Assembly: GCA_026395995.1 (NCBI GenBank)
Contig: JAPLXQ010000012.1
Coordinates: 1 to 33,600, forward strand
DNA length: 33,600 bases
Direction of reading: 5' to 3'
DNA from: Candidatus Nomurabacteria bacterium
GTDB lineage: Bacteria; Patescibacteriota; Minisyncoccia; Phycocordibacterales; UBA9973
Shown: in pieces, positions 8,762-16,581 of the stretch
How the letters are laid out: every line of letters starts with the position of its first letter
How positions within the stretch are numbered: the stretch's first letter is position 1
Program-made: the position numbers and the translations under genes
Notes under the pieces: model-generated
The model's input: only the letters and a program-made list of their open reading frames with translations
What the model was told of the DNA's origin: nothing
Databases searched by the model: none

Positions 8762-8857
8762 CTACCCGAAATGACTAGATAAAAACACTCCTATCAGTCC
8801 GAGGACGATGATAAATAAAAAAGTAAATAAAATTTTGAAGAAGTGTTTTGTGACCAT
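8762..8857 (-). CDS. Putative 31-aa single-TM small membrane protein
   Basis: ATG at 8857 gives MVTKHFFKILFTFLFIIVLGLIGVFLSSHFG*. It begins 24 nt downstream of the VanY-like gene on the same strand; not in the supplied ORF track. Confidence 0.5.
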   Translation of the reverse strand: MVTKHFFKILFTFLFIIVLGLIGVFLSSHFG

Positions 8858-8881
8858 AAATATATAATAACAAAAAAATAT

Positions 8882-9784
8882 TTATTTATCAAAAAGATTT
8901 ACCAAATAACTATCGATGACGCGCTGATCTTCATCATAAAAATATTTATTCTCATTGTGCAATTTTGTAGCCAGAGCGACACCGACAAAACGCCAATGCC
9001 AAGGTTCAAATTTATAATAAGCATTACCACTAGGATAAGAAATTATAAAACCATATTTATTGGCATTTCCCAAAAGCCAATTGTATTCTATTGTCTTATC
9101 AAATCCTTCGAGAGCACCTTTTGTCTTTAATGTAGTGAAGTCCAGTGCTGTGCCGAGCTGATGCTCTGAATATCCTTGATCCGCTGAAAATTTATTGGCC
9201 CCTGCACCATAGCTGACTTTGTAGCTCGTCTTCAAATTCAATTGAGTAATAAAAGAACGATAAGCTGAAAAAGCTTTTAAAGAAACTCCATCTCTATTCC
9301 CCGCCTCAATTAATTTTTCTAAAAAAGGAAGCACATCAGAATCGATTTGATAATTTATACTTTTCTCACTTCTATAATCTACTCCAATTTCCGATAAAGA
9401 TATCGGTGAATAATGTTCATTTAAAAAATACACTTTCGAATATTTTTTCAAAAGCTCTGGATCAGTCGTACTCAATTTTTTTAAAACTCCGACAGTGTCT
9501 GCGACTTGATTAAATTGATCACTCAGCTGTAAATTGTTTTGTTTTTCTTTAGCTAGTACATCTGTGATATTTGATTGCGTATTGTATACCAGATCATAGA
9601 CATCTTTTATATCTTTTTTATTTTGATTGTCGACGATAGACAAATTTTTCTCAGATAAATTAACCATCTTTTCTAAATTAGAAAAACGGTAATCAATATA
9701 CCTAATCAGTCCAAATACAGACAGGCCAATTATTAAAAGAGCCAATACGTTTAGATTTAAAAATCTTTCCAAAAAAGCTTTCAT
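8882..9784 (-). CDS. D-alanyl-D-alanine carboxypeptidase, VanY-like peptidase M15B
   Basis: 'FSAYRSFITQ', 'GYSEHQLGTALDFT', 'YNWLLGNANKYGFIISYP', 'EPWHWRFVG': M15B zinc-ligand and catalytic motifs; N-terminal TM anchor. Confidence 0.92.
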   Translation of the reverse strand: MKAFLERFLNLNVLALLIIGLSVFGLIRYIDYRFSNLEKMVNLSEKNLSIVDNQNKKDIKDVYDLVYNTQSNITDVLAKEKQNNLQLSDQFNQVADTVGVLKKLSTTDPELLKKYSKVYFLNEHYSPISLSEIGVDYRSEKSINYQIDSDVLPFLEKLIEAGNRDGVSLKAFSAYRSFITQLNLKTSYKVSYGAGANKFSADQGYSEHQLGTALDFTTLKTKGALEGFDKTIEYNWLLGNANKYGFIISYPSGNAYYKFEPWHWRFVGVALATKLHNENKYFYDEDQRVIDSYLVNLFDK

Positions 9785-9847
9785 AAAAATGATTATATCA
9801 CAGAAATAGCTTTACTAATACACTAAATTTAAGTATAGTATACGAAT

Positions 9848-11140
9848 ATGAATAGAATTTGGCTTATAGCTTTCGGGGATTTTATATCCTTCTGGATATC
9901 TTTTTTTATTATCCTCGGCATACGATATGGTAATCTGTTAAATTACAATATTATCCAAAGACACTTTGTGCCATTTTTAATTTTATACCTTTCTTGGGTA
10001 CTTACTTTTTTCTTATTTGGACTTTATGATTTATTTACAATCAAGCCGACTATCCCCCATTTACGACGTTTTGGTCTAGCACTCCTAGTCTCTTTTATTG
10101 TCGGAATTTTATTCTTCTACCTCGTTTCAATTTTCGGCATTGCACCAAAGACGACACTATTTTATCAAGTCATATCTTTTGGAATAATTTCTTTTTTACT
10201 TCGCCGAGTCGTCTATATTCTTTTTTCTAAACAAATTACAAAACCTGTGATCCTCGTAGGAGAGACTCCATATATAGAAGAATTACACAATACTATCGTA
10301 TCCAATCCTCACCTAGGGCTCACATTAGTTTCTTATACAAAAAATCTTCATGAGTCATTACAAAAATATGCACAATTGAAAAATGCTGTTTTTATTTTTG
10401 AAGGCACCTTACAAGAAATACCCAAAAAAGATATTGTGACTTTATATCAAAACAAAACCGAGATCATCGATGTCGCCGAAGCCTATGAAAGATATTTACA
10501 CAAGGTACCTATTGGCTATATTTCACAAGCTTGGGTCATAGAAAATATAAAAACAAAAAAAGATTTAATTTATAGTTTTATCACTAGAACTTTAGATATC
10601 ATTATTTCTATAATTATCCTCATCGTCTCTTCTCCTTTTACTATCATCAGTGCTATTCTGATTTATTTACAAGACCATGGCCCAATTTTTTATTCTCAAG
10701 AAAGAGTCGGGCTAAATAATAAAGTCTTCAAATTATACAAACTTCGATCAATGATCATTGAATCAGAAAAAAATGGAGCTGTGTGGTCCAAAGCCAATGA
10801 CTCTCGCGTCACCCCTATCGGTAAAATAATCCGAAAATTACACATCGATGAAATACCTCAAATGATTAATATTTTAAAAGGAGAGCTCACCCTCGTAGGC
10901 CCTCGTCCTGAACGCCCAGAATTCGTCACCCCCCTCGAGCAATCCATCCCCCATTACGAACTCCGCCATATCATCCGCCCAGGATTCACCGGCTGGGCAC
11001 AAATAAAATATCACTATGCCAATACGACAGAATCTTCAAAAGAAAAATTTGAGTACGATTTATATTACATAAAAAACAGAAACTTCTTCCTCGACTTCGG
11101 TATCATCTTAAAAACAATTCAAATCATTTTTACGCATTAA
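9848..11140 (+). CDS. Polyprenyl-phosphate sugar-1-phosphate transferase (exopolysaccharide glycosylphosphotransferase, WbaP/WcaJ type)
   Basis: N-terminal TM bundle; C-terminal bacterial sugar transferase domain: 'GPIFYSQERVGLNNKVFKLYKLRSM', 'KLHIDEIPQMINILKGELTLVGPRPERPEFV', 'RPGFTGWAQIKYHY'. Confidence 0.95.
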   Translation: MNRIWLIAFGDFISFWISFFIILGIRYGNLLNYNIIQRHFVPFLILYLSWVLTFFLFGLYDLFTIKPTIPHLRRFGLALLVSFIVGILFFYLVSIFGIAPKTTLFYQVISFGIISFLLRRVVYILFSKQITKPVILVGETPYIEELHNTIVSNPHLGLTLVSYTKNLHESLQKYAQLKNAVFIFEGTLQEIPKKDIVTLYQNKTEIIDVAEAYERYLHKVPIGYISQAWVIENIKTKKDLIYSFITRTLDIIISIIILIVSSPFTIISAILIYLQDHGPIFYSQERVGLNNKVFKLYKLRSMIIESEKNGAVWSKANDSRVTPIGKIIRKLHIDEIPQMINILKGELTLVGPRPERPEFVTPLEQSIPHYELRHIIRPGFTGWAQIKYHYANTTESSKEKFEYDLYYIKNRNFFLDFGIILKTIQIIFTH

Positions 11141-11142
11141 AA

Positions 11143-11403
11143 TTATTTATAAAGATCGTGATCTCCTATAACTAAAAAGGCTACTTCATCTTTATTCTGC
11201 CATTCAAAAACAATTCGAATTTTATAATTAACATAAAAACTATATTGATTTTTAAATCTTCCATGAAGTTTGTGCACTTTTAAGCTTTCATGATTTTTAG
11301 AATCTTTAAATAACTCTATTTTTTCAAAAGCTTCGTCTTGAAGATCTTTTTCCAATTTCTCAAATTTTCTTACAAAAATTGGAGCGTAAATTACTTTTAG
11401 CAT
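11143..11403 (-). CDS. RelE/ParE-superfamily toxin
   Basis: 'MLKVIYAPIFVRKFEKLEKDLQDEAFEKIELFKD...LKVHKLHGRFKNQYSFYVNYKIRIVFEW' RelE-like fold pattern; immediately downstream of an RHH-type antitoxin. Confidence 0.85.
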   Translation of the reverse strand: MLKVIYAPIFVRKFEKLEKDLQDEAFEKIELFKDSKNHESLKVHKLHGRFKNQYSFYVNYKIRIVFEWQNKDEVAFLVIGDHDLYK

Positions 11404-11406
11404 AAA

Positions 11407-11628
11407 TTACTTTATTGTTTTTATTAATTCTCTCAAATTACCAGACAAGCCATTCCCTAGTGAAATTTCCTCTCTAGCACGGAGCACGTCGTTAACAGCT
11501 TCTTCTTCAGCGAGTCGAATTATCGCACGGCGAACAACGTCGGCTTTATTTGAGCCATAGCCACTTTTTATTAAATTTTCTACTGATTCCATCAAGCTAG
11601 CTGATAGGGGTACAGATATTGTAGTCAT
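11407..11628 (-). CDS. Ribbon-helix-helix antitoxin (ParD/CopG-like)
   Basis: 'MTTISVPLSASLMESVENLIKSGYGSNKADVVRRAIIRLAEEEAV': RHH DNA-binding pattern; overlapping TA operon arrangement. Confidence 0.85.
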   Translation of the reverse strand: MTTISVPLSASLMESVENLIKSGYGSNKADVVRRAIIRLAEEEAVNDVLRAREEISLGNGLSGNLRELIKTIK

Positions 11629-11715
11629 ATTTTTATATTTGTATTAAATTATAATATGATATTATCATACTTTATTTTCACTAAAAAGTAAATAGGTCTG
11701 TGGAAAACATCCACC

Positions 11716-11742
11716 TACCCCATAGGCCTTGCCTATGGGGTA
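11716..11742. repeat. Palindromic element P1, copy 1 (loop CTT)
   Basis: taCCCCATAGGC-CTT-GCCTATGGGGta. Confidence 0.9.
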
Positions 11743-11801
11743 GCCACTTCCCAATCCCCTAATTAACTATATTAATACTAAAAATAAACTACTTTTTATA
11801 G

Positions 11802-11843
11802 TTATCCACAATAGTTTGCTTTTATTATTCTTTTTGTTATAAT
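11802..11843 (+). promoter_or_regulatory. Predicted promoter with an upstream DnaA box
   Basis: TTATCCACA (11802-11810), 5-nt gap, -35 TTGCTT (11816-11821), 16-nt spacer, -10 TATAAT (11838-11843). Confidence 0.6.
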
Positions 11844-11870
11844 ATAAACAACTTTGGCTTCGGCCTCCGA

Positions 11871-11892
11871 GAAACCCCCGCAAGGGGGTTTC
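11871..11892. terminator. Strong hairpin with GCAA tetraloop on the + strand
   Basis: GAAACCCCC-GCAA-GGGGGTTTC between a + strand promoter and the convergent PemK-like ORF; no clean U-tract. Confidence 0.55.
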
Positions 11893-11897
11893 GTTGT

Positions 11898-12269
11898 TTA
11901 TATATATTTCTTTACTTCATATCTTATATTTTCAAATTCCTCAATTAAAATAACGCCTATTTTTCTAGTAAGTCTTTTTGTATCGAATAGTCTAATTTGT
12001 GGAATTATAGCTGAAGAATTTGTAGATTTTATTTCTACATACCAAGAACCTTTCTTTTTAATTGAAGTTAAAGGTAGTCCAATAAAGGTATTCAAACTAA
12101 CTTTTTTCAAAACTAAAACAGGTCTTTCAAAGAGCTCATGTTTACCGTCCTGTTCGCTACCCACATTAATACCCACAGAACAAAACCAAATATCTCTTTC
12201 AGAGACATAAATAGTATTACGATTTTCTAATTCTTTTTTTAATATATTCCAATCATCAAAAGATTTCAC
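11898..12269 (-). CDS. PemK/MazF-family endoribonuclease toxin-like protein with no adjacent antitoxin
   Basis: 'ERDIWFCSVGINVGSEQDGKHELFERPVLVLKKVSLNTFIGLPLTS': PemK/MazF N-terminal pattern (GDIWW..G.N.G.E..K.RPVLV). Confidence 0.85.
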   Translation of the reverse strand: MKSFDDWNILKKELENRNTIYVSERDIWFCSVGINVGSEQDGKHELFERPVLVLKKVSLNTFIGLPLTSIKKKGSWYVEIKSTNSSAIIPQIRLFDTKRLTRKIGVILIEEFENIRYEVKKYI

Positions 12270-12307
12270 AATAAAATTATATCAAAAAGATAAAACCATG
12301 CAATCCA

Positions 12308-12330
12308 CCCCATAGGCAAGGCCTATGGGG
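12308..12330. repeat. Palindromic element P1, copy 2 (loop AAG)
   Basis: CCCCATAGGC-AAG-GCCTATGGGG. Confidence 0.9.
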
Positions 12331-12397
12331 TAGGTACCTCCCAATCCCCTAATTAACTATTTTATGCTAAAATGCCTAAATACCAGATATTCTGCAT

Positions 12398-12450
12398 CTC
12401 GATTTCGGTATCATCTTAAAAACAATTCAAATCATTTTTACACATTAAAA
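12398..12450 (+). repeat. Duplicated 3' end of the sugar transferase gene (copy 1)
   Basis: ctcgatttcggtatcatcttaaaaacaattcaaatcatttttacacattaaaa versus the gene's own ctcgacttcggtatcatcttaaaaacaattcaaatcatttttacgcattaaaa at 11090-11142. Confidence 0.95.
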
Positions 12451-12465
12451 TAACTACTTTTATAG

Positions 12466-12507
12466 TTATCCACAATAGATTGCTTTTATTATTATTTTTG
12501 TTATAAT
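12466..12507 (+). promoter_or_regulatory. Predicted promoter with an upstream DnaA box (second copy)
   Basis: TTATCCACA (12466-12474), 5-nt gap, TTGCTT (12480-12485), 16-nt spacer, TATAAT (12502-12507). Confidence 0.6.
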
Positions 12508-12521
12508 ATTTATATTCATTA

Positions 12522-12548
12522 GAAAACGCCCACCTGTGGGGCGTTTTC
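12522..12548. terminator. Hairpin directly downstream of the predicted promoter
   Basis: GAAAACGCCC-acctgtg-GGGCGTTTTC followed by atttta. Confidence 0.65.
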
Positions 12549-12560
12549 ATTTTATAATAA

Positions 12561-13169
12561 TTAATTTATACTTTTTTCAATTATTTTTCTCAATAAATCT
12601 AGATCTACAAAAATAACTCTATCTTTATAAATACTTGTTAAGTTTCTTAATTTTATTGCTAATCTAGACCTGCCTTTTATCATAACTGGACTAGAAAAAA
12701 TGTAAACTCGTGATTGAATATTGTCTTTCATTAATTTATCTACCAATGGTTTAAAATCACCATCTCCAGTAAAAAGTAAAACTCTAACTGCTTTATTTTT
12801 AGAAATTTCTATAACATCAATTGTTAAATCAACATCACAGTTACATTTCCAATCCAATCTTCCTGGTATTTTTTTAATTAATTCATTTTTACAAGTAGGA
12901 CAATCTATAGAATAGATTTTATCTTTTAGACGATACTTTTTAAAGAATTTTGGTTTAATAAAAGAATTTTTAGAAATTATAGAATCAAATTCTTCCGTTC
13001 TTTCTATATCACCCTCCTCAATTCCTAAATAAAAATAATTTCCTTTCGAAGAATATTTAAAAGTTAAATGATCTGCCATCTTTTTCCAGTCAATAACAAA
13101 ACCTAAAAAATCAGCTGTACCTTCAGTATTCTGAACGTCTATAAATGCATAAGTTTCTATTTCTTCCAT
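12561..13169 (-). CDS. NYN-domain (PIN-like, LabA/DUF88-type) putative ribonuclease with a CxxC...CxC zinc-ribbon-like insertion
   Basis: 'YAFIDVQN', 'CDVDLTIDVIE', 'VLLFTGDGDFKPLVDKL' acidic motifs; 'DCPTCKNELIKKIPGRLDWKCNCD'. Confidence 0.85.
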   Translation of the reverse strand: MEEIETYAFIDVQNTEGTADFLGFVIDWKKMADHLTFKYSSKGNYFYLGIEEGDIERTEEFDSIISKNSFIKPKFFKKYRLKDKIYSIDCPTCKNELIKKIPGRLDWKCNCDVDLTIDVIEISKNKAVRVLLFTGDGDFKPLVDKLMKDNIQSRVYIFSSPVMIKGRSRLAIKLRNLTSIYKDRVIFVDLDLLRKIIEKSIN

Positions 13170-13259
13170 TTTTTTATTTTAACAAATTATTTTAAACAAA
13201 TCTATATATATAACGAATTATACCCATTAGAAAGATATTTTATATATTGTTATATTTAC

Positions 13260-13282
13260 CCCCATAGGCAAGGCCTATGGGG
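13260..13282. repeat. Palindromic element P1, copy 3 (loop AAG)
   Basis: CCCCATAGGC-AAG-GCCTATGGGG. Confidence 0.9.
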
Positions 13283-13348
13283 GGCCACTTCCCAATCCCC
13301 TAATTAACTATTTTATGCTAAAATGCCTAAATACCTTATATTCTGCAT

Positions 13349-13400
13349 CTCGACTTTGGTATCATCTTAAAAACAATTCAAATCATTTTTACGCATTAAA
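13349..13400 (+). repeat. Duplicated 3' end of the sugar transferase gene (copy 2), abutting the flippase start codon
   Basis: ctcgactttggtatcatcttaaaaacaattcaaatcatttttacgcattaaa(a), then ATG at 13401. Confidence 0.95.
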
Positions 13401-14849
13401 ATGGAAAAAATTAAAAAATTTCTTTTTATAAATACCAGCACAAAACAAACAGTAATCAAAAATACTTTTTGGTTATTTTTTGGTGAAATTATTGGAAGAA
13501 TTCTAAAGTTAGTAATAGTTGTCTTTTCGACACGCAAGCTCGGAGTTGAAGGTTGGGGTTTGTTTTCATATGCTATGGCATTCATTTCACTTTTCTTTAT
13601 CTTGGGAGATTTTGGAATAAATACTTTTATTACAAAAGAAATGTCTAAAGACAATAATAATAAACACAAATACCTTGCGACATCTATTATCATAAGACTA
13701 TTTATGATCGCTGTATTTTGTTCTACTGCATTATTGCTTGCTCCAAATTTAGGAAAAATAAAACTAGGATTTGGTATTGTTTTTATCTTTACACTATTCT
13801 TTGTCTCTGAATCATTACGTGAAATTGCAATGTCTATAAACCGTTCATTAGAAAAAATGGAGGTTGAAGGATTTTCAAAAATATTAATAAATTTAAGTAT
13901 TACAGTTTTTGGTTTAATTTTATTAATTAATAATGTTGACCCTATATCTCTTGCAATGGCTTATATGATAGGAAGTATTATCTCCACTATTTATATAGTC
14001 TGGTCAATTAGAAAAGAACTTAAAGGAATTGAATGGAAATTCTCCAAAGAGAATTGGAAAGTAATTTATCAATTTTCTTGGCCAATAGTCATTATGAGTT
14101 TTTTTGGATTCCTGTTTAGCTTAGATACTATAATGTTAGGACAAATGAAATCTGCTGTCGATGTTGGCCTATATACAATGGCTCAACGCTTAATTTCAGT
14201 CTTCTCAATAATCCCAGGTTTTATTGGAGCTTCATTGTTCCCTATTCTTTCAAGAAATGAAAACGATAATAATAAACTCGGATATATATTTGAAAAAATA
14301 ATGACTATTATTTTAGCCTTAGGTATTCCTATAACAATCATTGGTGTATTTTTTAGTAAAGAAATTATTTTACTTATAGTCGGACCAGCATATATCGCTG
14401 GGGCCTCAGTATTGGGTGTTTTAATGATTTCAATTCTTGCCTCTTTTCCAAATATATTTCTGACCAATTTAATTTTTTCAAAAAATCTTCAAAAGATCTT
14501 TATCACTGCGACAATATCTGGAGTTTTACTCAATATTCTTTTAAATTTTTGGCTAATACCTAAATACGGTGCACTTGGAGCAGCCATATCTACAACTATA
14601 GCTGAATTATTAATAATGGTTACTAATTGGAAAAGACTAAAGAAAATTATTCCTTTTAGTGTTATTCCTAAGCTTGGTAAAATAGCACTATCAAATATGG
14701 TAATGTTAATAATCATAATTGTATTACACTTGATTGGACTTAATTTTATAATTATTACTTTTATTGCAATAGTTACCTATATATTAATATTAAACATGTT
14801 AGAAGAATCAAACTTCAAAGAAATATATTCTTTAGTAAAGAATCATTAA
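13401..14849 (+). CDS. Polysaccharide/oligosaccharide flippase (Wzx/MOP family)
   Basis: About 12-14 TM helices; 'TFWLFFGEIIGRILKLVIVVFSTRKLGVEGWGLFSYAMAFISLFFILGDFGI' is the typical N-terminus. Confidence 0.9.
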   Translation: MEKIKKFLFINTSTKQTVIKNTFWLFFGEIIGRILKLVIVVFSTRKLGVEGWGLFSYAMAFISLFFILGDFGINTFITKEMSKDNNNKHKYLATSIIIRLFMIAVFCSTALLLAPNLGKIKLGFGIVFIFTLFFVSESLREIAMSINRSLEKMEVEGFSKILINLSITVFGLILLINNVDPISLAMAYMIGSIISTIYIVWSIRKELKGIEWKFSKENWKVIYQFSWPIVIMSFFGFLFSLDTIMLGQMKSAVDVGLYTMAQRLISVFSIIPGFIGASLFPILSRNENDNNKLGYIFEKIMTIILALGIPITIIGVFFSKEIILLIVGPAYIAGASVLGVLMISILASFPNIFLTNLIFSKNLQKIFITATISGVLLNILLNFWLIPKYGALGAAISTTIAELLIMVTNWKRLKKIIPFSVIPKLGKIALSNMVMLIIIIVLHLIGLNFIIITFIAIVTYILILNMLEESNFKEIYSLVKNH

Positions 14850-14903
14850 AATCATTTGTTTACAAAAACATCTGTGTTAAAATAATTTAACTTTACATAA
14901 GCC

Positions 14904-15860
14904 ATGACAATAAAAATAAACAATAAAATGATTAAACAGATAAAGACTATTTTTTCAAAAATACAACGCAAATTGATATTAAAATCAATAATATTAAAAC
15001 AAAGAATTAGTATATTTTTACGAAAAGAAAAAAAGAATCGACAATATAGTATGAAGCTAGGTGTCGCTTATAATTTATTTGATGGTGAAGAATTGCTTGA
15101 ATATTCAATAAAAAGTATTAGAAAAAACGTTGATTTTATATGTATAATTTGGCAAAAAATATCAAACCATGGGGAAAAATGTAACGATGGAGTGGAAGAA
15201 CTTTTAGATAGATTAGTTTCAGAAGGCTTAGTAGATAAGCTTTATTTATATGAACCTAATATTGTAAACACAAGCGGTGAAAATGCATCACATAATGAAA
15301 CCAAAAAAAGAAATATAGGATTAGATTTATGTAAAGAAAATGGTTGTAATTATTATATGACCATTGATACAGACGAATTCTATACAGATGAACAATTTAA
15401 ATTTATGAAAAAAGAAATGTTGACTGGTGATTATGGTACTGGTTATTGCCAACATCGACAATACTATTATGACTCTATTTATCAACTAAAATATCCTGAA
15501 AAAGAATATGTCGCTACTATTGAAAAAATAACACCTAATACAAAATACGTTTATAACGTTCCATGTGTGGTTTCTGTTGATCCGACAAGAAAAACAAACA
15601 ATGTAACAGAAAACAATCTACCCTATCGTATCTTTTCTAGAAAAGAATGTGAAATGCATCATATGTCTTTTATTAGAAAAGACATCAAAAAGAAATTATG
15701 GAATCACTCTTCAAAAAGATTTTTTACAGAAAACCATGTAAATAAAGTTGTGAAATATTATAAAAATTGGAAATATCCACAAAAATGTATGTGGGCTGGA
15801 GGAAAACTACTAGAAGTTGTTGAAATACCTAGGAAATTTGAGATTTATAAGGTTGATTAG
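14904..15860 (+). CDS. Putative glycosyltransferase (GT2-like)
   Basis: 'MKLGVAYNLFDGEELLEYSIKSIRKNVDFICIIWQ', 'YYMTIDTDEFYTDEQF' DxD-type motif; polysaccharide locus context. Confidence 0.7.
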   Translation: MTIKINNKMIKQIKTIFSKIQRKLILKSIILKQRISIFLRKEKKNRQYSMKLGVAYNLFDGEELLEYSIKSIRKNVDFICIIWQKISNHGEKCNDGVEELLDRLVSEGLVDKLYLYEPNIVNTSGENASHNETKKRNIGLDLCKENGCNYYMTIDTDEFYTDEQFKFMKKEMLTGDYGTGYCQHRQYYYDSIYQLKYPEKEYVATIEKITPNTKYVYNVPCVVSVDPTRKTNNVTENNLPYRIFSRKECEMHHMSFIRKDIKKKLWNHSSKRFFTENHVNKVVKYYKNWKYPQKCMWAGGKLLEVVEIPRKFEIYKVD

Positions 15861-15888
15861 TATATCTACGTAGTATAGTATACATAAT

Positions 15889-16581
15889 ATGAACTTATTA
15901 AGTGTATGTATACCCACATATGAAATGAAGGGTCTAGGAGTAGAATTTCTAAAATATAGTTTTGATATTTTATCAAAACAAACTTTTAAAGATTTTGATG
16001 TTATTATCTCTGACCATTCAAAAGATGATTTTATAGAAAAATTATGTAATGAATATAAAAATAAATTAGATATTCATTATTATAAAAATACGAAAAATAT
16101 AGGTAAATCTTCATCAAATATTAATAATGCTATTATACATGCTACTGGTAAATTAATTAAAATATTATTTCAAGATGATTTTCTTTTTAACGAAAAATCT
16201 TTAGAAGAAATTGTTAAAAATTTTGATTTAGAAAAAGATAAATGGCTTATAACTGCATGCATACATTCAAAAGATGGTATCAATTTTTTCAAACCATTTT
16301 ATCCAAAATACAATAATAAAATACATTTAGGAAATAATACCATAAGCTCTCCTTCTGTTTTAACTATACTCAACAAAAATCCATTACCTTTCGATGAAAA
16401 TTTAATTTGGTTAATGGATGTTGAATACTATAAAAGATGTTATAATAAATTTGGAAATCCTAAAATAGTTAATGAAATTAATGTTGTAAATAGAATTGGA
16501 GAACATCAGGTAACAAATTCAAAAATAAATATATTAATTAAAATAAAAGAAACTTTTTATACATTATTAAAGAAAAAATGA
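15889..16581 (+). CDS. Glycosyltransferase family 2
   Basis: 'LSVCIPTYEMKGLGVEFLKYSFDILSKQTFKDFDVIISDHSKDD', 'ILFQDDFLFNEKSLEEIV'. Confidence 0.88.
   Translation: MNLLSVCIPTYEMKGLGVEFLKYSFDILSKQTFKDFDVIISDHSKDDFIEKLCNEYKNKLDIHYYKNTKNIGKSSSNINNAIIHATGKLIKILFQDDFLFNEKSLEEIVKNFDLEKDKWLITACIHSKDGINFFKPFYPKYNNKIHLGNNTISSPSVLTILNKNPLPFDENLIWLMDVEYYKRCYNKFGNPKIVNEINVVNRIGEHQVTNSKINILIKIKETFYTLLKKK

Noticed and set aside
11143-11628. The RelE/RHH pair considered as a novel defence system
   Set aside because: By itself an ordinary type II TA operon; only its cassette context is unusual.
13367-13693. 108-aa minus-strand ORF over the flippase start
   Set aside because: Antisense shadow of a clear flippase CDS.
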